In this document: piece after piece, positions 42,327 through 49,944 of the stretch
Layout of the letters: the number at the start of each line of letters is the position of its first letter
Numbering within the stretch: the stretch's first letter is position 1
Assembly: GCF_045032955.1 (NCBI RefSeq)
Contig: NZ_JBJFZU010000002.1
Span: forward strand, 310,001 to 374,000
Length of the DNA stretch: 64,000 bases
Source: Ornithinicoccus sp045032955
Lineage (GTDB): Bacteria > Actinomycetota > Actinomycetes > Actinomycetales > Dermatophilaceae
Direction of reading: 5' to 3'
Translations under genes and position numbers: made by a program
The notes under the pieces: generated by a model
Told to the model about the DNA's origin: nothing
The model's database searches: none
Seen by the model: only the letters and a program-made list of their open reading frames with translations

Positions 42327-43405
42327 GCACTAAGATCGAGTCGATGATCCGCTTCGAGAGCGTCACCAAGAGGTATGCCGACGGCACGGTCGCGGTCGAC
42401 GACCTGTCCCTGGAGGTGCCGCAGGGAGGGATCACCGTCCTGGTCGGTCCCTCGGGCTGCGGCAAGACCACCAGCCTGCGGATGATCAACCGGATGGTCG
42501 AGCCCACCGAGGGCCGCATCCTGATCAAGGGTGAGGACATCGCCGCGCGCAAGCCGGCCCAGCTGCGCCGCTCCATCGGCTACGTCATCCAGCACGCCGG
42601 GCTGTTCCCGCACCGCACCGTGCTGGCCAACGTGATGACCGTCCCCAAGCTCATCGGCTGGGACACCGCCCGTGCCCGCAGCGCGGCGATGGAGGCGATC
42701 GAGAAGGTCGGGCTCACGCAGGGCCAGGCCTCCCGCTACCCCGGCCAGCTCTCCGGCGGCCAGCAGCAGCGGGTGGGCGTGGCCCGGGCGCTGGCCAGCG
42801 ACCCGGACGTGGTCCTGATGGACGAGCCGTTCAGCGCGGTCGACCCGCTCGTCCGGGGAGAGCTGCAGTCCGAGGTGCGCCGGCTCCAGCAGGAGCTCGG
42901 GCTGACCGCGGTGCTGGTCACCCACGACATCGACGAGGCGCTGCTGCTCGGCGACCACGTCGCCGTGCTGCGCCAGGGCGGCCGGCTGGCCCAGCTGGCG
43001 ACCCCCGCCGAGCTCCTCGCCGACCCGGCCGACGACTTCGTCGCCAGCTTCGTCGGCAAGGACCGCGGCTACCGGGCCCTCGGCTTCGCCGACGCCCGGG
43101 TCGAGCCCCGCCCCGAGCCCACCGTGCGGCTCGGCGAGCAGGTGCAGGCGGGAGCGGGCTGGGTGCTGGTCGTCGACGAGACCGACGGACCCCTGGGCTG
43201 GGTCGAGGCGAACGGCCACGGCGGCTCCGTCACCGAGGACCGGTTGCACCGGCTCGGCACCCTGGCCGGGCCCTCGGACAGTGCCCGCACGCTGCTGGAC
43301 GCCGCGCTCTCCTCCCCCTCGCACCGCGGGGTGCTCGTCGAGGAGGGCAGGGTGGTCGGCACCGTCGGGGCCGACCAGGTGCTCGCCGCCGTGGAGGCCA
43401 CGTGA
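42323..43405 (+). CDS. opuCA: Osmoprotectant ABC transporter ATP-binding protein
   Basis: The 360-residue ATPase has Walker A (GPSGCGKTT), the signature LSGGQQQRV, Walker B (VVLMDEP) and the switch His (VTHDID). The C-terminal 110 residues form a degenerate CBS-pair regulatory region as in OpuCA/ProV. It is the first gene of a complete four-gene quaternary-amine importer (glycine betaine, choline or similar). Confidence 0.9.
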   Translation: MSTKIESMIRFESVTKRYADGTVAVDDLSLEVPQGGITVLVGPSGCGKTTSLRMINRMVEPTEGRILIKGEDIAARKPAQLRRSIGYVIQHAGLFPHRTVLANVMTVPKLIGWDTARARSAAMEAIEKVGLTQGQASRYPGQLSGGQQQRVGVARALASDPDVVLMDEPFSAVDPLVRGELQSEVRRLQQELGLTAVLVTHDIDEALLLGDHVAVLRQGGRLAQLATPAELLADPADDFVASFVGKDRGYRALGFADARVEPRPEPTVRLGEQVQAGAGWVLVVDETDGPLGWVEANGHGGSVTEDRLHRLGTLAGPSDSARTLLDAALSSPSHRGVLVEEGRVVGTVGADQVLAAVEAT

Positions 43406-44043
43406 TCGGCGGGGTCGCCTGGTCCACCGTCGGTGAGCTGCTGCTGCGACACATCTACCTGGCCGGGCTGCCGCTGCTGCTCGGGCTGCTGATCAGCCTG
43501 CCGCTGGGGTGGCTGGCCACCCGCTACCGCTGGCTGGCACCGCCGATGATCGCCGGCACCGGCCTGCTCTACACGATCCCCTCGCTGGCGCTGTTCATCA
43601 TGCTGCCGCTGCTGCTCGGGACCACGATCATCTCCGACACCAACGTGCTGGTCGCGATGACGATCTACGCGGTGGCGCTGCTCACCCGGACCGTGGCCGA
43701 CGCCCTCGCCTCGGTGCCGAGCTCCGTCCGCCAGGCGGCCACCGCCATGGGCTACGGCGAGCTCCGGCGCACCCTGGCCGTCGACCTGCCGCTGGCGGTC
43801 CCGGTCATCACGGCCGGGCTGCGGGTGGCGGCGGTGAGCAACGTCTCCATCGTCTCGGTGGCGGCCCTGATCGGGGTCAGCCAGCTGGGTCAGCTCTTCA
43901 CCGACGGCTTCAACCGCAACGTGATGGGCCCGATCATGGTGGGCATCGGCGCGTGCGTGGTGCTGGCCCTGGCGCTGGACGCTCTGATCGCGCTCGCCTC
44001 CCGGGTGCTGACGCCCTGGCAGCGGTCGGAGGCCTCCCGGTGA
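43402..44043 (+). CDS. opuCB: Osmoprotectant ABC transporter permease
   Basis: The 213-residue permease has about five membrane helices and an EAA-like loop (VRQAATAMGYGELRRTLAVDLP). It starts at GTG 43402, overlapping the ATPase gene, and pairs with the second permease. Confidence 0.88.
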   Translation: MIGGVAWSTVGELLLRHIYLAGLPLLLGLLISLPLGWLATRYRWLAPPMIAGTGLLYTIPSLALFIMLPLLLGTTIISDTNVLVAMTIYAVALLTRTVADALASVPSSVRQAATAMGYGELRRTLAVDLPLAVPVITAGLRVAAVSNVSIVSVAALIGVSQLGQLFTDGFNRNVMGPIMVGIGACVVLALALDALIALASRVLTPWQRSEASR

Positions 44044-44729
44044 TCGACCTCACCTGGCAGTGGCTCACCGACCCGGAGAACTGGACCGGCCCGGGCGGCG
44101 TCCTGGCGCAGAGCGTCACCCACCTGCGGATCTCCCTGGTGGCGCTGCTCGCCGCCGCCCTGGTGGCGGTCCCGGTGGGGCTGTACATCGGGCATACGGG
44201 CAAGGGGCGCTGGGTCGCCATCAACGTCGCCGGCGGGTTCCGGGCCATCCCCTCCCTCGGTGTCCTCTTCGTGGCGATCATGCTGCTGCTGCCGCGGCTG
44301 CAGGGCGACCTCGCCTACGAGCTGCCGGTCCTGATCGTGCTGGTGCTGCTGGCGGTCCCACCGATCCTGTCCGGCACGTATGCCGGTGTGGAGGCGGTCG
44401 ACCCCGCCGCCCGGGACGCCGCGCACGGCGTCGGGATGACCGGGGCCCAGGTGCTCTGGCAGGTGGAGGTGCCGGCAGCGCTGCCGCTGCTGCTCTCCGG
44501 CGTCCGGTCCGCGATGCTGCAGATCGTGGCCACCGCCACCATCGCCGCCGTCGTCGGGATCGGCGGCCTCGGCCGCTTCCTCATCGACGGCCAGGCGTCC
44601 CGGCAGTACGAGGTCATGGCCGGGGGTGCCATCGCGGTCGCCGCGCTGGCGCTGACGGTCGACCTGGTGCTCGCCGGCGTCCAACGTCTCGTCGTCTCCC
44701 CCGGGCTCGTCGAGTCCCGCCACCACTGA
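44040..44729 (+). CDS. opuCD: Osmoprotectant ABC transporter permease
   Basis: The 229-residue permease starts at the overlapping GTG 44040. It has AIPSLGVLFVAIMLLLP and the EAA-like loop ARDAAHGVGMTGAQVLWQVE. It is the second channel subunit. Confidence 0.88.
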   Translation: MIDLTWQWLTDPENWTGPGGVLAQSVTHLRISLVALLAAALVAVPVGLYIGHTGKGRWVAINVAGGFRAIPSLGVLFVAIMLLLPRLQGDLAYELPVLIVLVLLAVPPILSGTYAGVEAVDPAARDAAHGVGMTGAQVLWQVEVPAALPLLLSGVRSAMLQIVATATIAAVVGIGGLGRFLIDGQASRQYEVMAGGAIAVAALALTVDLVLAGVQRLVVSPGLVESRHH

Positions 44730-44767
44730 ACCGCACCCACCACACCCATCACCTGGGAGGAACCCCC

Positions 44768-45691
44768 ATGCGACGTACCGCTCTGCTCACCCTCGCCCTG
44801 AGCGCCACCCTCGGCCTGGCCGCCTGCGGCGGCGGCTCGGACCCGCTGGACAGCGAGGGCGACGCGCCCGCCGGGACCGGCTCCGGCTCCGGGGAGGCCG
44901 GCAGCATCACCGTCGGCTCCGCCAACTTCCCGGAGAACGAGCTGCTCGCCGAGATCTACGCTGCCGCCCTGGAGGACGCCGGCGTCGAGGTGTCCACCCA
45001 GCTCAACATCGGTAGCCGTGAGGCCTACATCGCCGGCATCCAGGACGGCTCGGTGGACGTGCTCCCCGAGTACACCGGCGGGCTGGCGACCTACCTCAAC
45101 CCGGAGATCACCGCGACCTCCTCCGAGGACGTGCTGGCCGACCTGGAGGAGAACCTGCCCGAGGACCTGCAGGTGCTCGAGATCAGCGACGCGGAGAACA
45201 AGGACTCCCTGGTCGTCACCGGCGAGACCGCCGAGGAGCTGGGCCTGACCTCGATCGCGGACCTGGAGCCGCACGCCGGCGAGATGACGCTGGGCGGTCC
45301 GCCGGAGTTCGAGAGCCGGCCCAACGGGGTCGACGGGCTGGCCGAGGTCTACGGGCTGGAGTTCGCGAGCTTCCGGTCGCTGTCGGCAGGCGCCAACCTC
45401 ACCGTGCAGTCGCTGGCCAACGGCCAGGTGGACGTCGCCAACATCTTCACCACCGACCCCGCGGTCGAGGAGAACGGCTTCGTCGTGCTGGAGGACCCGG
45501 AGTCCCTCTTCGCCGCCCAGAACATCGTGCCGCTGCTGCGCGGCGATGCGGTCGACCCCACGGTCGAGGAGGCGCTGAACGGGGTGTCCGCGGAGCTGAC
45601 CACCGAGAACCTCACCGCCATGATGGTGGAGGTCCTCACCGACGGCGAGGACCCGTCCGCGGTCGCCCAGGAGTTCGTCGACGGCCTCTGA
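44768..45691 (+). CDS. opuCC: Osmoprotectant-binding lipoprotein
   Basis: The 307-residue protein has a lipoprotein signal (lipobox LAAC, Cys 20) and an OpuAC/OpuCC-type binding domain beginning ITVGSANFPENELLAEIYA, with EYTGG. GGGAGGAA precedes the ATG. It delivers the quaternary amine to the permeases encoded just upstream. A strong terminator follows. Confidence 0.9.
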   Translation: MRRTALLTLALSATLGLAACGGGSDPLDSEGDAPAGTGSGSGEAGSITVGSANFPENELLAEIYAAALEDAGVEVSTQLNIGSREAYIAGIQDGSVDVLPEYTGGLATYLNPEITATSSEDVLADLEENLPEDLQVLEISDAENKDSLVVTGETAEELGLTSIADLEPHAGEMTLGGPPEFESRPNGVDGLAEVYGLEFASFRSLSAGANLTVQSLANGQVDVANIFTTDPAVEENGFVVLEDPESLFAAQNIVPLLRGDAVDPTVEEALNGVSAELTTENLTAMMVEVLTDGEDPSAVAQEFVDGL

Positions 45692-45701
45692 GACGTCGGC
45701 C

Positions 45702-45745
45702 CGGCCGCTGAGCCGGGTGGTGACCGCCACCCGGCTCAGCGGCCG
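45702..45745. terminator. Bidirectional terminator between opuCC and the light-sensor gene
   Basis: A perfect 19-bp stem (45702-45720 with 45727-45745) and a 6-nt loop lie between two convergent genes. The right arm includes the stop codon of the minus-strand gene. No other hairpin in the window is this strong. Confidence 0.85.
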
Positions 45746-46644
45746 CGCAGCTCCCGCGTCACCAGCAGGGCGGCCTCGACGGCCGAGGGAGGCAGCGTGG
45801 GCACCGCGAGCTCGTGACCGCGGTCGGTGATCCCGTGCCCCCCGGTCCACACCACGACCTCGGGGTGGTCTGCCCGCAGCGTGTGCACCAGCCGGGTCGC
45901 CGGGTCGGCGTCCCAGCTCATCGGGACGCTGATGATGACGCCGGCCGGGCGCAGCGTGCGCACCGAGTGCACCCAGCTGTGCTGCGGCACGTCGGCCCCG
46001 AGGAAGCGGACGTCGATGCCCTGCCGGCGCAGGCAGACGGCGAAGGCCAGGGCGCCCAGCTGGTGCAGCGCCCCGGGGGCGAGCCCGACCAGCACCACCG
46101 GTGCGTCGGTGTTGGCCCCGGCCGCGTCGAAGGCCGCCGAGAGCCGGCGGTGCACCGCCGCCGAGACGAAATGCTCGCCGGAGATGTCGACGTCGCCCCG
46201 CTCCCAGGCATACCCGAGCTCGGTGAGGGCGGGCATCAGCCACTGCTCCAGGGTGGTCTCGAAGGAGCTGCGGGCGAACGCACCGTCCAGGACGGTGGTG
46301 AGCAGCCGCTGGTCGTAGCGCTGCGCGGCCAGCACGAGCTCGGTGAAGGCCGGTGCCTGCCCGGCCGGCGCGGCGACCGGGTGCCGGGGCCCGGGAACCG
46401 GTGGCGGCGCGGTCTCGGTGGCCAGGGTGGCCACCCGTTCGGCGGCCAGCGAGGCGGGGGTGCCCTCCCGGACCAGCTCGGCCATCCGGGCGAGCCGGGC
46501 GACCTCGGCGTCGTCGTAGAGGCGGTAGCGCGAGCTGGACCGCTGGGGGGCCACCACCCCGTAGCGGCGCTCCCAGGCCCGCAGTGTCGCGGCGGGCACA
46601 CCGGTGAGGTCGGCGACCTGCTTCACCGTGTAGCGCACACCCAT
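45736..46644 (-). CDS. CarH/LitR-type MerR regulator with B12-binding photosensory domain
   Basis: The 302-residue protein has a MerR helix-turn-helix (VADLTGVPAATLRAWERRYG), then a helical cap and a B12-binding domain. The CarH/LitR photosensor signature W-x9-EH is exact (W147, E157, H158), and H194 in PGALHQLG fits the cobalt-binding His; the Glu normally two residues before it is Ala here. Family members repress genes in the dark with adenosylcobalamin and release DNA in light. Typical targets include CFA, DUF1365, FAD oxidase and photolyase genes, several of which lie 6-13 kb away. Confidence 0.88.
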   Translation of the reverse strand: MGVRYTVKQVADLTGVPAATLRAWERRYGVVAPQRSSSRYRLYDDAEVARLARMAELVREGTPASLAAERVATLATETAPPPVPGPRHPVAAPAGQAPAFTELVLAAQRYDQRLLTTVLDGAFARSSFETTLEQWLMPALTELGYAWERGDVDISGEHFVSAAVHRRLSAAFDAAGANTDAPVVLVGLAPGALHQLGALAFAVCLRRQGIDVRFLGADVPQHSWVHSVRTLRPAGVIISVPMSWDADPATRLVHTLRADHPEVVVWTGGHGITDRGHELAVPTLPPSAVEAALLVTRELRGR

Positions 46645-46714
46645 GGGGCCCGCCCTCCTCTCGGCACCGGCAGTCGCTCCGACGGCCCGCATGAGCCTAT
46701 CGCGCACTCTCCCG

Positions 46715-46805
46715 ACCGGGCGCGCGTCGTGCCACCACCGGGCGAGCGTTGTGCACGCGACCGGGCGAGCGTTGTGCACGCGACCGGGCGAGCGTTGTGC
46801 TGCAA
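46715..46805. repeat. Four-unit 23-bp intergenic tandem repeat (array A)
   Basis: The unit ACCGGGCGAGCGTTGTGCAC plus GCG repeats at 46737 and 46760 exactly; diverged units flank at 46715 and 46783. It lies upstream of the light-sensor gene and beyond the 3' end of the nucleotidase gene, so it may sit in or near the sensor promoter. It has no unique spacers. Confidence 0.8.
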
Positions 46806-46809
46806 CGGC

Positions 46810-46845
46810 GAGGGCCACCACCCCGTCCCCGGGATGGCGGCCCTC
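46810..46845 (-). terminator. Probable terminator of the 5'-nucleotidase gene
   Basis: GAGGGCC (46810-46816) and GGCCCTC (46839-46845) pair across a loop that itself contains CCCC/GGGG. It lies 35 bp past the nucleotidase stop on the minus strand. Confidence 0.5.
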
Positions 46846-46879
46846 GTCTGGTGCTACGGGTCAGGCGACCCGACGTTCC

Positions 46880-49606
46880 TCAGAGCCCGTCGACGCGGTC
46901 CCCGGGGGCCTGCAGGTCCGGGTTGGCCTCGAGGTAGGACACCAGGTTGGCGAGGTCCTCCGGACCGCCGACCAGGTTGGTGCCCTCGGTGAAGGCGGTG
47001 AAGTCGTCACCACCCTCGGCCAGGAAGTTGAGCGTCGAGACCCGGTAGGTCCCGTCCATCTCGAGCGGCACCCCGTCCAGCTCCATCCCGCTCACCTTGC
47101 TGCCCTCGGGCTGGCTGTCGTCCCAGGTGTAGGTGAAGCCCTCGCTGACGCCGAGCGCCAGGTAGGGACGCCCACGGTCCGGCACGAACTGCTGCTCGAG
47201 CACCGCCTTGACCTGCGCACCGGTCATGTCGACCGAGACCAGCAGGTTCCCGAAGGGGGCCACGTTGTATGCCTCCTCGTAGGTGACCTCGCCGGGCGCC
47301 TCGTCGTTGCTGATCTGGTCGACCAGCAGGCTGGCGCGGACGCCACCGACGTTCATGAACGAGATCTGGGCGTCGCCCTGGTCCGCGCCCTCGGTGCCGA
47401 ACAGGATCGAGTCGGCGATCAGGTTGGCCATCGGCGTCTCGACACCGCGGTCGCCACCGGCGTCACCGGTGATGTCCTCGGCGACCGTGCCGACGACCTC
47501 GCCGGCGAGGACCTCGGCGCGGGCCTCCCACTCGGCCACGATGTCCGCCACCGCGGCGTTGTCGGGCAGCGACTGCAGGACCAGGTTGTTGCCGGAGAGC
47601 ACCCGCTCGCGCAGCACGTCGCCGGTGGTGCGGCTGACCGCGAGCCGGGTGTCGGTGACCACGTGCCCGTACTGGGCCGCGCCGGTGACGCTGCGCGGGT
47701 CCCCGTTCGGGTCGTCGATGCTGCACACGTACGGCTGGTGGGTGTGACCGGAGTAGATGGCGTCGACCGCGGGGTCGATCCGCTCGGCCAGGTCGACGAT
47801 CGGGCCGGTCAGGTTCTCGCACTGCTGGTAGGTCCCGGTCTGCTCACCACCGTCGTGCATGAGCAGCACGATGGTGTCCACGCCCTGGGCGGTCAGCTCT
47901 GCGGCATACCGGTCGGCGGTCTCCACCTCGTCGAGGAACTCGACCTCGGAGATGCCACCGGGGCTGACCAGGGAAGGGGTGCCCTCCAGGGTCATCCCGA
48001 TGAAGCCGACCTCGACGCCGTTGACCGTGCGCACCTCGGTGGCGGGCAGGATCGGCTCACCGGTCTCCCGGTCCACCACGTTCGCGGCCAGGTACGGGAA
48101 GCCGGCACCGGGGTACGGCTCGTCGCCGAAGCAGCCCTTGTCGGGGTGGCAGCCGCCGTCCTGCATGCGCAGCAGCTCGTCGACCCCCTCGTCGAACTCG
48201 TGGTTCCCGACGCTGGCGACGTCCATCCCGATCTCGTCCATCACCTCGATGGTCGGCTCGTCCTGGAACAGGCCGGAGAGGAAGGTGGACCCGCCGATGA
48301 TGTCGCCGGGGGAGACGGTCATCGACTGCTCGTCGAAGGAGCGGGTGCGCAGCACGTCGAGGGTGGTGGCCAGGTTGACCGCACCGCCGACCGCGTTCTG
48401 GTCTGGGTCCTGGGTCTCGCTCAGGGTGGCGCCCTCGTCCACCGCGAGGTGGCCGTGGAAGTCGTTGAAGGAGAGCAGCTGGAGGACCATCTCGTCCACC
48501 CACAGCGGCAGCCACTCGTTCAGCGGCGCCTCCACGCCCTCCTCGGACAGGGCGGCGTCACCACCGAAGAGCACAGTGCCCTGCGGGGAGAGGTCGTCGA
48601 GCGCGTTCACGGTGGCGCCGGGCAGCGAACCCGTGCGGCTGAGCAGCAGCGGGCTGCCGTGGTATGCCGCCAGCGAGCCGCCGGTCAGCGCGTCCGGGTA
48701 GTTCTCCCCGCTGGCCAGGTAGGCTACCGAGTCGTACTCGTAGCTGGAGGCCAGCGCGACGGCGGTCTCGTACCGGTTCTTGCCGAAGACCCGCGTGGTC
48801 TCCGGGACGATCTCGGTGATCGAGTCGACGACCTCGTCGGAGACGGCCACCGAGCCGCCGAGGACGACGACTGACTGCGGTGCCAGCTCGGAGATGGCCG
48901 TGGCGGTCACGGCGCGCAGCGACTCGGGGTCGGTGAGCAGGACCGGGGCGCCGTCGCGGCCGGCGCGGGCGCCACCGGTGAGGGCGTCCGGGTAGTCGGT
49001 GCCGGTGGCGACGTAGAGCACGGGCAGCTCGCTCGGGAAGAGCGACGCCAGCTGGGCGGAGGTCTCGTAGCGGTTGCCGCCGCCGATCCGGATCACCTCG
49101 GCGCCGAACTCACCGAGCTCGTCCTCGACGTCCTCGGAGACGGCGACCGTGCCGCCGGCGATGACGATGGTGCCGGGTGCCAGCTCGCCGAGGGCCATCC
49201 GGGTGGCGCCCGGCAGGCCGTCCTGACGGGTGAGCAGCATCGGGGCCGACAGGCCCGCGCCGTCCACGTCCGGGGTGGCCTCGGTGCCCTCGTCGCCCAG
49301 GGTGGCGGCGGTGCCGGAGGGCATCTGCGCGCTGAGCGCGTCCGGGAACACCTCGCCGGAGGCGATCAGCACGGTGTCCGAGGCGCCGGCCGGGAACTCA
49401 CGGGCGATCTCGGCAGCGGTCTTGTAGCGGTCGTCCCCGGCGATCCGGTGCACGGTCTCCGGGTCGGGCAGCTCGGGTGCGGCGGGGCGGGGGGCGTCGG
49501 GCTCGCCCGGCGCGGAGGACGCGGCCAGGGCGCCTCCGCTGACGAGCGCTGCCGCTGCGCCGACGGCCACGAGGCCTCGGCAAGCGGCGCTGATACGGGG
49601 GGACAT
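46880..49606 (-). CDS. Secreted 5'-nucleotidase/metallophosphatase with three cell-wall-binding repeats
   Basis: The 908-residue protein has a Sec signal (about residues 1-29), then three CWB2 (cell wall binding repeat 2) units, each beginning like RIAGDDRYKTAAEIA, and a UshA-type catalytic part with FNDFHGHL, GNHEFDEG and YSGHTHQPYVC in the metallophosphoesterase domain and a C-terminal 5'-nucleotidase domain (FGNLLVSVDMTGAQVK). It should be held non-covalently on the wall and hydrolyse extracellular nucleotides to recover phosphate and nucleoside. GAGGAG lies upstream of ATG 49606. Confidence 0.9.
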   Translation of the reverse strand: MSPRISAACRGLVAVGAAAALVSGGALAASSAPGEPDAPRPAAPELPDPETVHRIAGDDRYKTAAEIAREFPAGASDTVLIASGEVFPDALSAQMPSGTAATLGDEGTEATPDVDGAGLSAPMLLTRQDGLPGATRMALGELAPGTIVIAGGTVAVSEDVEDELGEFGAEVIRIGGGNRYETSAQLASLFPSELPVLYVATGTDYPDALTGGARAGRDGAPVLLTDPESLRAVTATAISELAPQSVVVLGGSVAVSDEVVDSITEIVPETTRVFGKNRYETAVALASSYEYDSVAYLASGENYPDALTGGSLAAYHGSPLLLSRTGSLPGATVNALDDLSPQGTVLFGGDAALSEEGVEAPLNEWLPLWVDEMVLQLLSFNDFHGHLAVDEGATLSETQDPDQNAVGGAVNLATTLDVLRTRSFDEQSMTVSPGDIIGGSTFLSGLFQDEPTIEVMDEIGMDVASVGNHEFDEGVDELLRMQDGGCHPDKGCFGDEPYPGAGFPYLAANVVDRETGEPILPATEVRTVNGVEVGFIGMTLEGTPSLVSPGGISEVEFLDEVETADRYAAELTAQGVDTIVLLMHDGGEQTGTYQQCENLTGPIVDLAERIDPAVDAIYSGHTHQPYVCSIDDPNGDPRSVTGAAQYGHVVTDTRLAVSRTTGDVLRERVLSGNNLVLQSLPDNAAVADIVAEWEARAEVLAGEVVGTVAEDITGDAGGDRGVETPMANLIADSILFGTEGADQGDAQISFMNVGGVRASLLVDQISNDEAPGEVTYEEAYNVAPFGNLLVSVDMTGAQVKAVLEQQFVPDRGRPYLALGVSEGFTYTWDDSQPEGSKVSGMELDGVPLEMDGTYRVSTLNFLAEGGDDFTAFTEGTNLVGGPEDLANLVSYLEANPDLQAPGDRVDGL

Positions 49607-49944
49607 CACGTGTTCTACTCCTCGTGGACGGGCATCGACGAGCCCTCGGCGAGCCCGTCCTAGGAACGTAACCCATCTCCCACCTGCGCAGACCTGCTCC
49701 CAGATCACGATCAGGTGAACGTCTGTCGCGGCCCACCCGCAGATGTGACGCATGGGGCAGGTGTGGCAACGGTGGGACCGAGGCGTCACGAGTTGGCAAA
49801 TGTTCATCCTCAGGGCTACCGCGCGGAGGGTGCGGCGACGTATGGTCAGAGCCCGTCGAGGTGGCCCGGTACCGGGCCGGTCTGCGGTATGCGCGAGAGC
49901 CAGCCAGGCACGCGGGGCAGAGCTACGGAAGCAGGGAACGGCAG
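49607..49944. promoter_or_regulatory. 338-bp divergent gap between nucleotidase and peptidase genes
   Basis: No gene was found here. It is less GC-rich in the middle. Seen features are an inverted repeat GTGACGC/GCGTCAC (49745-49751, 49783-49789), a TATGGT -10-like box at 49841-49846 for the plus-strand gene, and a perfect 16-bp palindrome GGCCCGGTACCGGGCC (49863-49878) in its predicted leader. No known riboswitch fold was recognised. Confidence 0.45.

Noticed and set aside
49607..49944. Cyclic di-AMP (ydaO-type) riboswitch before the cell-wall peptidase
   Set aside because: The context would suit one, but the conserved ydaO blocks were not found in this leader.
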